Shown here: positions 6,316-12,973 of the stretch, in pieces | How positions within the stretch are numbered: position 1 is the first letter of the stretch | Layout of the letters: each line of letters starts with the position of its first letter | DNA from: an uncultured Collinsella sp. | GTDB taxonomy: Bacteria > Actinomycetota > Coriobacteriia > Coriobacteriales > Coriobacteriaceae | Length of the DNA stretch: 15,060 nucleotides | Direction of reading: 5' to 3' | NCBI GenBank assembly: GCA_900544225.1 | Contig: UQUD01000047.1 | Coordinates: 1-15,060 of the forward strand | The notes under the pieces: generated by a model | Seen by the model: only the letters and a program-made list of their open reading frames with translations | The model's database searches: none | What the model was told of the DNA's origin: nothing | Position numbers and translations under genes: made by a program

Positions 6316-6321
6316 TATAAT
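6316..6321 (+). promoter_or_regulatory. Consensus -10 box of the DUF262 operon
   Basis: A perfect TATAAT lies 40 bases before the ATG at 6362. No good -35 is seen at 17 bases (AGAGTG there), so the promoter may depend on another factor. The rest of the stretch between the two divergent genes (6147-6315) shows no other clear signal. Confidence 0.45.
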
Positions 6322-6361
6322 CCGTGTCATCTTGATTGTTCCCGCGCGGAAGGTACAGCTC

Positions 6362-8095
6362 ATGTCCAAGCTCAACATCGACCAGCGATCGATTCGCGAT
6401 CTTCTCACCGATAAGCGATCGGACTTCCTCATCCCCGACTACCAGAGGCCCTACGCCTGGGGCGAGGACGAATGCGCAACGCTGTGGGATGACCTATTCG
6501 CGTTCGCTTTTCCGGGCGATGACTACGAGCGCTTCGACAGCGAGAACGACGAATACTTCCTAGGACCCATCGTCACCTTTAAGAACCTCTCTGGCCAACT
6601 CGAAATCATTGACGGCCAGCAGCGCCTCACCACCATCATGCTGCTGCTCCGCGCGTTCTACGACAAGTTCACCAACATGAAGGATAAGCAGTCTGTGAAG
6701 ATGCGCGAGGCAATCGCCCGTTGTGTATGGAAAACCGACGAGTTCGACGAGCCCGACATGGAGCGCCTCAAGATCGACTCCGAGGTTGCATCGGACAACG
6801 ACAAGAATGAATTCCTCGAGATTTTACGAGAGGGCAATGTAGGCGATGGCTGGAAGAGCGCCTATGCCCGCAACTTCGCTTTCTTCCAGAGGAAAATTGA
6901 GCAACTGGTGAGCGAGTGGCCCACCTACACCGTCTACATGGCCACACGCGTCATCAACAATGTGATACTGTTGCCCATTGAAGCGGAGTCGCAGGACACC
7001 GCGCTACGCATCTTCTCGACTCTAAACGACCGAGGGCTGCCTCTCTCGGATGCCGACATCTTCAAGAGCCAGTTCTACAAGCATTATTCCGACACGGGGC
7101 GCAAGGATGAGTTCATCCGTCGCTGGAAGGGGCTCGAGGAGGGAGCGAACGCCATCTTCCGGCCCATGCGCGGTACACCAACCGATGAGCTATTTACGCG
7201 CTATATGTACTACCGCCGCGCGAAGAAAGGCATCCGCGACACGACCACCGCATCGTTGCGCGACTTCTTCGGTGCCGATGGCTACGCCATGCTCAAGGAG
7301 GACGCCACGCTCGACGATCTCGAGGCGCTGCTCGGCTTCTGGAAACGCGTCGACGCGCAGGAAGGGTTCAGCGAGCGCGTGCTCCGCAGGCTCTTCGTGC
7401 TGAACTACGCCCCCAACGGCATGTGGACCTATCTGCTAAGCGTCTGGTTCCTCGCCAACCGCGACAGCAAAGGTGTCCTCGATGACGAGGCACTCTACGG
7501 CTTTCTAAACAAGATCACGGCATTCGTTCTCGCCTACGCCATTGAGCGTCCCGGCGTGAATGCGCTGCGTTCGCCAGTGTATCCCGAGATGATCAACATC
7601 GTGGAGCACCGCCCGGTGGAGTTTCCTAACCACCACTTCAATCGCGCAAATATTGCTGAGCGATTCCGAACCTACGTGTTCACTAACGGCAGGCCTGTAA
7701 CGAAGTCCATGCTCACTTGGTGGGCGTACGCAGACCCAGATCAACCACTCATGGACCTAGACACTACGCTCGAAATTGAGCACATCTATGCCAAGAAGCG
7801 CAACGAGGTAGACCCGCTCGTCGACCAATCCAACCTGGAGGCGCTGGGTAACAAGGCGCTGCTCGAGAAGCGTGTAAACATCCGCGCGGCCGACTACAGA
7901 TTCTGCGATAAACGCAAGTACTATGAGGGATACACCGACGGCAATGGCAAGCGAAAAGCCGGAACAAAGATCGCGGAACTCAAGCACCTGACACAAGTCA
8001 TGGGAGACTTCACCGAAATAGACATCGCGACTCGCACGGCACGGATCATCGATGCCTTCGTGGACTACCTGGGCGACAACGGACTTTTGAGCTAA
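6362..8095 (+). CDS. DUF262-DUF1524 protein, GmrSD-type putative type IV restriction nuclease
   Basis: This 577-aa protein joins an N-terminal DUF262 domain (ParB-like nucleotidase fold) and a C-terminal DUF1524 His-Me finger nuclease domain, the arrangement of single-chain GmrSD and BrxU enzymes that cut phage DNA with modified bases. Visible motifs are IPDYQRPYAWG (24-34) and the hallmark IIDGQQRLTT (82-91), then near the C-terminus IEHIYAKK with His474 and LGNKALLEKRVN with Asn497 and Asn506. The usual P-Q after EHI-x is replaced by A-K-K. ATG 6362 is preferred to the longer open frame starting at 6092 because GGAAGG lies 8 bases upstream, homology begins there, and the extra part would overlap the divergent promoter. 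It is followed after 9 bases by a second gene. Anti-phage function is inferred from the family; the target is unknown. Confidence 0.85.
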   Translation: MSKLNIDQRSIRDLLTDKRSDFLIPDYQRPYAWGEDECATLWDDLFAFAFPGDDYERFDSENDEYFLGPIVTFKNLSGQLEIIDGQQRLTTIMLLLRAFYDKFTNMKDKQSVKMREAIARCVWKTDEFDEPDMERLKIDSEVASDNDKNEFLEILREGNVGDGWKSAYARNFAFFQRKIEQLVSEWPTYTVYMATRVINNVILLPIEAESQDTALRIFSTLNDRGLPLSDADIFKSQFYKHYSDTGRKDEFIRRWKGLEEGANAIFRPMRGTPTDELFTRYMYYRRAKKGIRDTTTASLRDFFGADGYAMLKEDATLDDLEALLGFWKRVDAQEGFSERVLRRLFVLNYAPNGMWTYLLSVWFLANRDSKGVLDDEALYGFLNKITAFVLAYAIERPGVNALRSPVYPEMINIVEHRPVEFPNHHFNRANIAERFRTYVFTNGRPVTKSMLTWWAYADPDQPLMDLDTTLEIEHIYAKKRNEVDPLVDQSNLEALGNKALLEKRVNIRAADYRFCDKRKYYEGYTDGNGKRKAGTKIAELKHLTQVMGDFTEIDIATRTARIIDAFVDYLGDNGLLS

Positions 8096-8104
8096 GTAGC
8101 GAAC

Positions 8105-8479
8105 ATGTTCGAAAGACTAACCAAGTACGCTGGCAAGCTGGCGGACAGAAACATGAATGTCAAGCTTGGGGGCGGGACGCTCGGACTCGAAGATTTCGTC
8201 GACGATTTCTATGAACTGGACGGGTTCGCGGACACCAGCTACTTCGAGACGCTTGAACGCCATAGCATCGACACCTCGGAAGGCATAGACAGCTGCGACA
8301 TCGACCATGGGGACATTGACCTGATACGTGCATGCATCACGTGGTGCGTTCGCGGCGACCGCTTCTGCGACGGATTTCTTGCCGCGCAAGCCAGGAGCGG
8401 GTTTCTGGACCGCTGCCTCTCCCGACTGAAGGAGCTCGACGAGGGCCGATTGACTGCCGCAAAGACATTTCGACCGTGA
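8105..8479 (+). CDS. Small hypothetical protein, DUF6508-like, cassette partner
   Basis: This 124-aa soluble protein is acidic at the centre. It starts 9 bases after the DUF262 stop, so the two are almost certainly co-transcribed. The C-terminal half (LIRACITWCVRGDRFCDG, then FLDRCLSRLKELDE) resembles the RGERFCDG pattern I associate with DUF6508, a family with no established function; this assignment is from memory and tentative. The start ATG lies in the palindrome GAACATGTTC (8101-8110), and there is no strong Shine-Dalgarno site, which suggests translational coupling to the upstream gene. It may be a regulator or accessory factor of the putative nuclease. Nothing catalytic is visible. Confidence 0.7.
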   Translation: MFERLTKYAGKLADRNMNVKLGGGTLGLEDFVDDFYELDGFADTSYFETLERHSIDTSEGIDSCDIDHGDIDLIRACITWCVRGDRFCDGFLAAQARSGFLDRCLSRLKELDEGRLTAAKTFRP

Positions 8480-8542
8480 CAGTTACCAACGATAAGCAAT
8501 AAATCAAGGAGCGTTCCTCAGATAAAGGCCAGCTACAGCTGA

Positions 8543-8580
8543 TAGCAAAACTTGCAAAAAATAGCAAAAGTTGCAAAAGA
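8543..8580. repeat. Two 19-bp direct repeats matching 4905-4961
   Basis: TAGCAAAACTTGCAAAAAA (8543-8561) and TAGCAAAAGTTGCAAAAGA (8562-8580) reproduce the first two units of the upstream set in the same order and orientation. Here no ATPase remnant follows: 16 bases later the structured element of flavoprotein copy 2 begins. The set may be what is left after loss of a second ATPase copy. Confidence 0.75.
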
Positions 8581-8596
8581 AAATGTCAGCAACTAT

Positions 8597-8660
8597 GCAT
8601 GGCAATCAGTAACCCTCTTGGCAAGGGAAGTAGGCTTTCCGCCAACGCTGATTGCCATGC
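8597..8660 (-). other. Structured 3' element, copy 2 (64 bp)
   Basis: Perfect 12-bp terminal arms GCATGGCAATCA/TGATTGCCATGC enclose an inner hairpin CCCT/AGGG (8613-8616 and 8624-8627). It lies 13 bases past the stop of flavoprotein copy 2 and aligns over its length with copy 1, with a changed interior but conserved pairing. Confidence 0.6.
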
Positions 8661-8673
8661 GCTCTTCTTGTCC

Positions 8674-9204
8674 TTAGGCGAGCTTGCGAGCGAGCTCTCG
8701 CACCTCTTCCAGCTTGGGCGACGATGCCATGCTGTCGCGCTCGGTCATACCGCTGATGGTGACAATGCCTTGGTCCTCCCACTTGCAGTACGCACAGGCC
8801 GACTTGTACATAGCGATCGCCGCATCATAGACGCCCTCACTGTGACTATCGAGCAAAAGTGCCGTCTTGGTGAACGGGAATCCCGTGGCACCGAAGGCGT
8901 ACAGGCGGTCGATGGCGGCCTTCTCCTGCGCAGTGATATCAAACCAATAGATAGGCGAGGCAAAGACGACCATATCTGCGTCTTTCAGCGACTCGATCAC
9001 GTTGGCCATGTCATCCTTCTGCACGCAGACGCCCTCATGGGCGAAGCAGTACTGGCATCCCAAACAACCAGCAATCTTTTTGCCGGCAACGCGGATGACC
9101 TCGACCGTATGGCCGACCTCGCACGCGGTCTCGGCAAACGCCTCGACCATGGTGTCGGTATTGGCGCCCTTGCGCGGGCTGCCGCTCAATACAACGATGT
9201 TCAT
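8674..9204 (-). CDS. Flavodoxin-fold iron-sulfur flavoprotein-like oxidoreductase, copy 2
   Basis: This 176-aa protein is identical to copy 1 except Asn2. The same FMN loop (7-17) and four-cysteine motif (Cys47, 50, 53, 60) are present. The nucleotide differences from copy 1 outside the identical central tract are silent apart from the codon 2 change, so both copies appear to have been kept under selection. AAGGAGGGAG lies upstream of the ATG. The gene following on the same strand is the DUF262 cassette in opposite orientation, so the two converge. Why two nearly identical copies are kept is unknown; dosage or different regulation from slightly different promoters is possible. Confidence 0.85.
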   Translation of the reverse strand: MNIVVLSGSPRKGANTDTMVEAFAETACEVGHTVEVIRVAGKKIAGCLGCQYCFAHEGVCVQKDDMANVIESLKDADMVVFASPIYWFDITAQEKAAIDRLYAFGATGFPFTKTALLLDSHSEGVYDAAIAMYKSACAYCKWEDQGIVTISGMTERDSMASSPKLEEVRELARKLA

Positions 9205-9220
9205 AGAAATCTCCCTCCTT

Positions 9221-9242
9221 CATGCCGCAGGCGCGCGGCATA
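9221..9242 (-). promoter_or_regulatory. Leader dyad of flavoprotein copy 2
   Basis: CATGCCGC (9221-9228) faces GCGGCATA (9235-9242); seven of eight pairs hold. Relative to copy 1 the internal pair T6096-A6107 is C9226-G9237, a compensatory change. Confidence 0.55.
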
Positions 9243-9250
9243 TTAGTTTG

Positions 9251-9279
9251 TTTTAACCTAAACGTATGGAGTTATTCAA
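9251..9279 (-). promoter_or_regulatory. Candidate promoter of flavoprotein copy 2
   Basis: TTGAAT (9279-9274), 17 bases, TTAAAA (9256-9251) on the minus strand, about 47 bases before the ATG. It is slightly nearer consensus than the copy 1 promoter. Confidence 0.4.
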
Positions 9280-9352
9280 TCGCCTCGTTTCAGCTACTCC
9301 CACTCTTTAGAAGAATCGTTGCTGGAGACTTGGCATTAAATCAAGGCGCGCC

Positions 9353-10324
9353 TTATTTCAGGTATTCCTCAAAGAATGCCTTCAGCTTTCCAAACGGAAT
9401 GATGTCCATCTGATCGTAAAGGTCGGTGTGGCTGGCACCAGGGATAATGAGCAATTCCTTGTTGTCCCCCGTCAGCTTGCCGTACGTGGTTTCGCTGAAA
9501 TAGCGGGAGTGCGCCTTCTCGCCATGCACCAGCAACACAGCTGAGCGGATTTCGCCGCTATATTGCAAAATCGGCATATTCAAAAACGACAGCGAGGACG
9601 TCACATTCCAGCCACCGTTGGAGTTCAGGCTGCGGGGATGATAGCCTCGCGGAGTTTTGTAGTAGGCGTTATAGTCCGCTACAAACTGCGGCGCATCCTC
9701 CGGTAGCGGATCGACCACGCCGCCCGCCAGCGCATAGCTGCCGTTTTTATAGTCCTCGGTGCGCTGCGCGTTCAGCGCTTTCCGCTTTTCAAAGCGCGCC
9801 TGCTCGGAATCCTCGGCGTCAAAATAGCCGTTTGCGGTCACGCGGGTCATATCGTACATGGTCATAGCCGCGGTAGCTTTGATACGGGTGTCGATGGCCG
9901 CCGCATTGACTGCCATGCCGCCCCAACCGCAGATACCGATGATGCCGATACGCTCCGGGTCAACGCTTTCCTGCACAGAGAGGAAATCCACCGCTGCGCA
10001 GAAGTCCTCGGTGTTGATGTCCGGCGATGCTACATAGCGGGGTGTGCCGCCGCTCTCGCCGGTATAGGACGGGTCAAAGGCAATTGCAAAAAAGCCCAAC
10101 TCCGCCATTTTCTGCGCGTACAGACCGGAGGACTGCTCCTTCACCGCGCCAAAAGGGCCGCTTACGGCGATGGCGGGCAGCTTGCCTTCCGCGTTCTTAG
10201 GCACGTAGACGTCAGCCACCAGCGTGATGCCGTATCGGTTATGGAAGGTCGCCTTGCTGTGCTCAACCTTGTCGCTTTTGGGAAATACTTTGTCCCATTC
10301 CTGCGTCAGATTCAACTGTTCCAT
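9353..10324 (-). CDS. Alpha/beta hydrolase with Cys nucleophile (YcjY/dienelactone hydrolase-like)
   Basis: This 323-aa cytoplasmic protein has the alpha/beta-hydrolase pattern: SGPFGAVKEQSS near 55-66 (oxyanion region), the nucleophile elbow GICGWGG with Cys132, and GASHTD with His299. A Cys nucleophile is also used by dienelactone hydrolases; the substrate here is unknown. Start ATG has AGGAGG 7 bases upstream, inside the end of the preceding gene, and only 2 bases separate the genes, so translation is coupled to the CMD-cupin gene. Codons favour GCG, CCG and TAT in contrast to the GCC, CCC and TAC of neighbouring genes, which suggests transfer from another lineage, perhaps a gut clostridium. 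The pairing suggests a shared pathway for a small organic or lactone-type compound, but this is inference. Confidence 0.82.
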   Translation of the reverse strand: MEQLNLTQEWDKVFPKSDKVEHSKATFHNRYGITLVADVYVPKNAEGKLPAIAVSGPFGAVKEQSSGLYAQKMAELGFFAIAFDPSYTGESGGTPRYVASPDINTEDFCAAVDFLSVQESVDPERIGIIGICGWGGMAVNAAAIDTRIKATAAMTMYDMTRVTANGYFDAEDSEQARFEKRKALNAQRTEDYKNGSYALAGGVVDPLPEDAPQFVADYNAYYKTPRGYHPRSLNSNGGWNVTSSLSFLNMPILQYSGEIRSAVLLVHGEKAHSRYFSETTYGKLTGDNKELLIIPGASHTDLYDQMDIIPFGKLKAFFEEYLK

Positions 10325-10326
10325 AC

Positions 10327-11091
10327 CTAAACCTCCTTGTCAGTCGCTTTAAGGTATTGCTCGTCGTCCACGGGCTCCAACCACTCGTTGGAGGCCTCCT
10401 CGCCCGGAACCTCCACCGCGAGATGGGAGAACCAGCTGTCGGGCGCCGCACCGTGCCAGTGCTTTACGCCTGCGGGAATATTTACTACATCGCCGGGGCA
10501 CAGCTCCTGTGCCGGTTTGCCCCATTCCTGGTAAAACCCTCGGCCAGCCACGCAGACGAGAATCTGCCCGCCGCCGCTTTTGGCGTGATGGGTGTGCCAG
10601 TTGTTGCGGCAGCCTGGCTCGAACGTAACGTTGTAAATGCCGACCTGCTCGGTGGAAAGGGGCGCGAGGTAGCTTTGCCCGATAAAGTACTTCGCAAATG
10701 CGTCGTTGGGGGCACCGATGGGAAAGGCCATCTCGTTTTGATGCTTAGCTCTTGCATCAGCGGCATTGTCATCCGCCCAGACCTCCTTCGCCATGCGAAA
10801 GGCCGCCCACGCCTTGGGCCATCCCGCATAAAACGCCGCATGCGTAAGGATTTCCGCTATCTCAGCCCTGGTCACGCCATTGTTCTTTGCGGACATCAGA
10901 TGATATTGAAACGAAGAGTCCGTCAGGCCCTGCGCCATTAGGGCAACCACCGTCACTATGCTGCGATCTCGAAGGGAAAGCCCGTCTTCTCGACTCCATA
11001 CCTCGCCGAACAGCACATCGTCATTGAGCTGTGCAAATTTGGGGGCAAAGTCCCCCAGGGCATCCCTGCCCGCTGTCTGCTTAATCGTCAT
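10327..11091 (-). CDS. Carboxymuconolactone decarboxylase-cupin fusion protein
   Basis: This 254-aa protein has two domains. Residues about 15-105 form a carboxymuconolactone decarboxylase/AhpD-like helical domain (SIVTVVALMAQG, HLMSAKNNGVTRAEIAEILTHAAFYAG); the CxxC of AhpD peroxidase partners is absent. Residues about 145-240 form a cupin barrel with metal ligands His166, His168 and His211; the usual Glu of motif 1 is Gln176, and PGDVVNIPAGVKHWHG is motif 2. Such fusions are common in gut bacteria next to oxidoreductases; the reaction is not established. AGGAGG lies 7 bases before the ATG. It is the first intact gene of the operon with the hydrolase and is divergent from the MerR gene, whose operator lies about 210 bases upstream. 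Its codon use resembles that of the hydrolase. Confidence 0.85.
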   Translation of the reverse strand: MTIKQTAGRDALGDFAPKFAQLNDDVLFGEVWSREDGLSLRDRSIVTVVALMAQGLTDSSFQYHLMSAKNNGVTRAEIAEILTHAAFYAGWPKAWAAFRMAKEVWADDNAADARAKHQNEMAFPIGAPNDAFAKYFIGQSYLAPLSTEQVGIYNVTFEPGCRNNWHTHHAKSGGGQILVCVAGRGFYQEWGKPAQELCPGDVVNIPAGVKHWHGAAPDSWFSHLAVEVPGEEASNEWLEPVDDEQYLKATDKEV

Positions 11092-11151
11092 GTTTGATTC
11101 CTCCTGTCGATGGTTTTGAGTACAAACTGCTTTCGCGCAGCTAAGCCGCGC

Positions 11152-11271
11152 CTAGATTTCCATGCCCATTCGATGCGCCTGCTCCAGAGCGAGATGCCCG
11201 CCGATTTCGCCCACGCCGTTCACGCCGCCGGCGAAAACCGTTCCGGCAAGCGCGCGCCTTTGGCGAAAATC
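11152..11271 (-). pseudogene. Possible 3' remnant of a deleted first operon gene
   Basis: A 39-codon minus-strand stretch ending in TAG reads ...GTVFAGGVNGVGEIGGHLAL and then EQAHRMGMEI, with GC-rich third positions and no start codon. A good Shine-Dalgarno AAGGAG (11284-11279) stands just upstream, close to the MerR-controlled promoter, as if the 5' body of a gene had been deleted between its ribosome binding site and its tail. The family is not recognised. The opposite strand is also open here (61 codons from 11110), so chance cannot be excluded. Confidence 0.3.
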
Positions 11272-11303
11272 CCTTGCACTCCTTATATATATTGACGAAA
11301 ATA

Positions 11304-11334
11304 AAGGTAATACCTAAACCTAACTTTAGGTCAA
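11304..11334 (-). promoter_or_regulatory. MerR-type operator-promoter of the CMD-cupin operon
   Basis: On the minus strand TTGACC (11334-11329) is followed at the 19-base spacing typical of MerR promoters by TACCTT (11309-11304). Between them lies the dyad ACCTAAA-CCTAAC-TTTAGGT (11312-11331) with perfect 7-bp arms. On the plus strand TTGACG (11292-11297) with TAAACC (11315-11320) could be the regulator's own promoter, overlapping the same operator. Confidence 0.65.
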
Positions 11335-11365
11335 GGAGTAAATTCGAGATTTGTCCGGAGGAACC

Positions 11366-11806
11366 ATGTACACAATCGGACAGGTGGCGGATATGTTCGG
11401 TCTGCCCGTTTCCACGCTGCGCTATTACGACAAGCAGGGATTGTTCCCGGAATTGGAGCGGACATCCGGCATTCGCCGATTCGGCGATACGGAACTCGAG
11501 GCGCTTCGGGTCATCGAATGCTTAAAGAAGGCTGGGATGGAGATCAAGGACATCCGGCTGTTCATGGAATGGTGCGCGGAGGGCCCATCGACATATCCCA
11601 AGCGCAAGGCCATGTTCGAGGAGCGGAAGGCCCACATGGAATCGGAAATCGCGAACATGAACCGTGCGCTGGATATGTTGAAGTTCAAATGCTGGTACTA
11701 CGAGCAGGCGATCCAAGATGGCAACGAGGATAGAGTGAAGGCGCTGATTCCCGACGATTTGCCGGAAGAGATCAAAGATACCTACGATAACGCCCACGCT
11801 CAATAA
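11366..11806 (+). CDS. MerR family transcriptional regulator
   Basis: This 146-aa DNA-binding protein has the N-terminal winged helix-turn-helix MYTIGQVADMFGLPVSTLRY (1-20), then YDKQGLFPE and the R-R-F wing; a long dimerisation coiled coil covers about 75-125. The C-terminus is short and has no metal-binding cysteine pair, so the effector is probably a small organic or redox signal rather than a metal, which is inference. ATG 11366 with GGAGGA directly upstream is preferred over the in-frame TTG at 11351. It is divergent from the CMD-cupin/hydrolase operon, with a MerR-type operator in the spacer, so it probably activates that operon and controls itself. Confidence 0.9.
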   Translation: MYTIGQVADMFGLPVSTLRYYDKQGLFPELERTSGIRRFGDTELEALRVIECLKKAGMEIKDIRLFMEWCAEGPSTYPKRKAMFEERKAHMESEIANMNRALDMLKFKCWYYEQAIQDGNEDRVKALIPDDLPEEIKDTYDNAHAQ

Positions 11807-11808
11807 TG

Positions 11809-11864
11809 CCGCCCGATGCTCAAGGGACTTTGCTCTATGGCGACGCCGAAACAACATCGGGCGG
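11809..11864. terminator. Long-loop hairpin between convergent MerR and LysR genes
   Basis: CCGCCCGATG (11809-11818) and CATCGGGCGG (11855-11864) are perfect 10-bp arms around a 36-base loop, starting just after the MerR stop. No T run follows. It could act as a bidirectional terminator for the two convergent genes. A weaker pair (ATAGGCA 11915-11921 and TGCCTAT 11942-11948) overlaps the LysR stop. Confidence 0.4.
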
Positions 11865-11944
11865 TACTCGACGGTATCAAAACGCAAGCTCAGAAGCCAG
11901 TTCCCGTTATTCCCATAGGCATAAGCGCATCTGTTCGCGATTGC

Positions 11945-12844
11945 CTATCGATGCTTTGCCTCGAGCACGGCAGACACCGCATCGAGGAACTCCCGCACAT
12001 GGTCTGCGGGGTGCGGCGAATGAAGCAGCCCGTAAGACACGAGACAGTCCCAATCGGTAGGGACGGTTTTGAGCATGGGGTGGACGTTGGCCCACAACGG
12101 CAGCGTCGCAAGCGCGAGGTCCTCGTTCGCGCCGCGATTGAACACCTCCACCCGATATTGCGGGAAGTCTACGAGCGCGATTTGAGGATGATGCAAGAGT
12201 ATCTCGTCGCGTACGCGGTCGATTTCGGTGTTCCAGCCCCGGCGTATAAGCATAAGACTGTGATTGTGGAGGTCGTCGAATGTGACGATGTCGCGTTTGG
12301 CGAGCTCGCTGTCGACGGGAACGGCGCACCAGAGCGGCTCGCGCGAAAGCTCGAGGCCCAGGCACCCGCGCTCTTTAAGAAAGGCATCGTCGAAAATCCC
12401 CACCACGATATCCATGTCTTGCCCGAGGTTCGCCAAACCGCGCGCCGCCGAGGGTGTGTTTTCAAACGTGACCACCTGAAGGCTCATGCCAGGGCAACGT
12501 TCCTTCACCTTCGGCCATAGCTTCGTGAGCGGCGTGCTGGGCGTCATGAGCGACACTCCCACGCGGATGATGCGCTTCTCTCCGCGCTCGGCGACGCGGG
12601 CGCGTGCGATTGATTCTTGAGAGTACTGCACGATATGGCGGGCGTCGGCGAGCAGCGACCTGCCTGCTCGCGTAAGCGAAAGCCCCTGATGCGATCGGTG
12701 GAACAGCGTAAGGCCTAGCCGCGACTCCAGCAGGTTCATCTGCTTGATGACGGCCGTGGGCGTGATGAAGGACTCTTGTGCCGCTTTGGAGAAACTGCCC
12801 GCCTCCGCCACGCGGATGAAAGTGTCAAGCTGTGGGTTGTACAT
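11945..12844 (-). CDS. LysR family transcriptional regulator
   Basis: This 299-aa regulator has the LysR winged helix-turn-helix at about 1-60 (AEAGSFSKAAQESFITPTAV, then LESRLGLTLFHRS) and a periplasmic-binding-protein-like effector domain from about 88 (IIRVGVSLMTPSTPLTKLWP) to the end. The ATG at 12844 with AGGAGGA 4 bases upstream is chosen; the in-frame GTG 15 bases further up lies in front of this Shine-Dalgarno site. It is divergent from the aldo/keto reductase with a 129-base spacer holding a T-N11-A dyad, so it likely controls the reductase-flavodoxin genes and itself. The inducer is unknown. Confidence 0.9.
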   Translation of the reverse strand: MYNPQLDTFIRVAEAGSFSKAAQESFITPTAVIKQMNLLESRLGLTLFHRSHQGLSLTRAGRSLLADARHIVQYSQESIARARVAERGEKRIIRVGVSLMTPSTPLTKLWPKVKERCPGMSLQVVTFENTPSAARGLANLGQDMDIVVGIFDDAFLKERGCLGLELSREPLWCAVPVDSELAKRDIVTFDDLHNHSLMLIRRGWNTEIDRVRDEILLHHPQIALVDFPQYRVEVFNRGANEDLALATLPLWANVHPMLKTVPTDWDCLVSYGLLHSPHPADHVREFLDAVSAVLEAKHR

Positions 12845-12873
12845 CGATCCTCCTGTCACGCATTATGTGCCGT

Positions 12874-12892
12874 ATATACCCCATGGTTATAT
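12874..12892. promoter_or_regulatory. LysR-type T-N11-A dyad
   Basis: ATATA-C-CC-CAT-GG-T-TATAT is an imperfect dyad centred on A12883, with T12877 and A12889 giving the T-N11-A core of LysR boxes. It is 30 bases upstream of the LysR start and 81 bases upstream of the reductase start, a typical place for an autoregulatory and activation site. Confidence 0.5.
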
Positions 12893-12973
12893 CCATCATT
12901 CCAACGTGAACTTCTCGCGCGTCAGTAAACGCCGTAGCCTTGTATTCGAAAAGTCACCATTAAGGAGGAGACC

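Larger units (their letters stand above)
8597..9283 (-). repeat. Duplicated block B (3' element, flavoprotein gene, promoter)
   Basis: This is the direct-repeat partner of 5466-6150. Together the two blocks bracket the DUF262 cassette, so homologous recombination between them would delete about 3.1 kb containing both cassette genes. Confidence 0.85.

Noticed and set aside
6092..6361. N-terminal extension of the DUF262 protein (extra 90 codons)
   Set aside because: The extension overlaps the divergent flavoprotein promoter and dyad, is not protein-like, and a well-placed GGAAGG precedes ATG 6362 where family similarity begins.
8101..8110. GAACATGTTC as a second SOS box
   Set aside because: The half-sites are separated by 2 bases rather than 4, and the palindrome overlaps the start codon of the small cassette gene, so it does not fit LexA spacing.
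5466..9283. Composite transposon bounded by the duplicated blocks
   Set aside because: The repeats encode a flavoprotein, not a transposase, and no terminal inverted repeats or target-site duplications were found. A direct duplication with conversion is simpler.
11110..11295. 61-codon plus-strand ORF between the MerR gene and the CMD-cupin operon
   Set aside because: It lacks a Shine-Dalgarno site and runs through the 5' leader and ribosome binding sites of the minus-strand operon; the opposite frame looks at least as protein-like.
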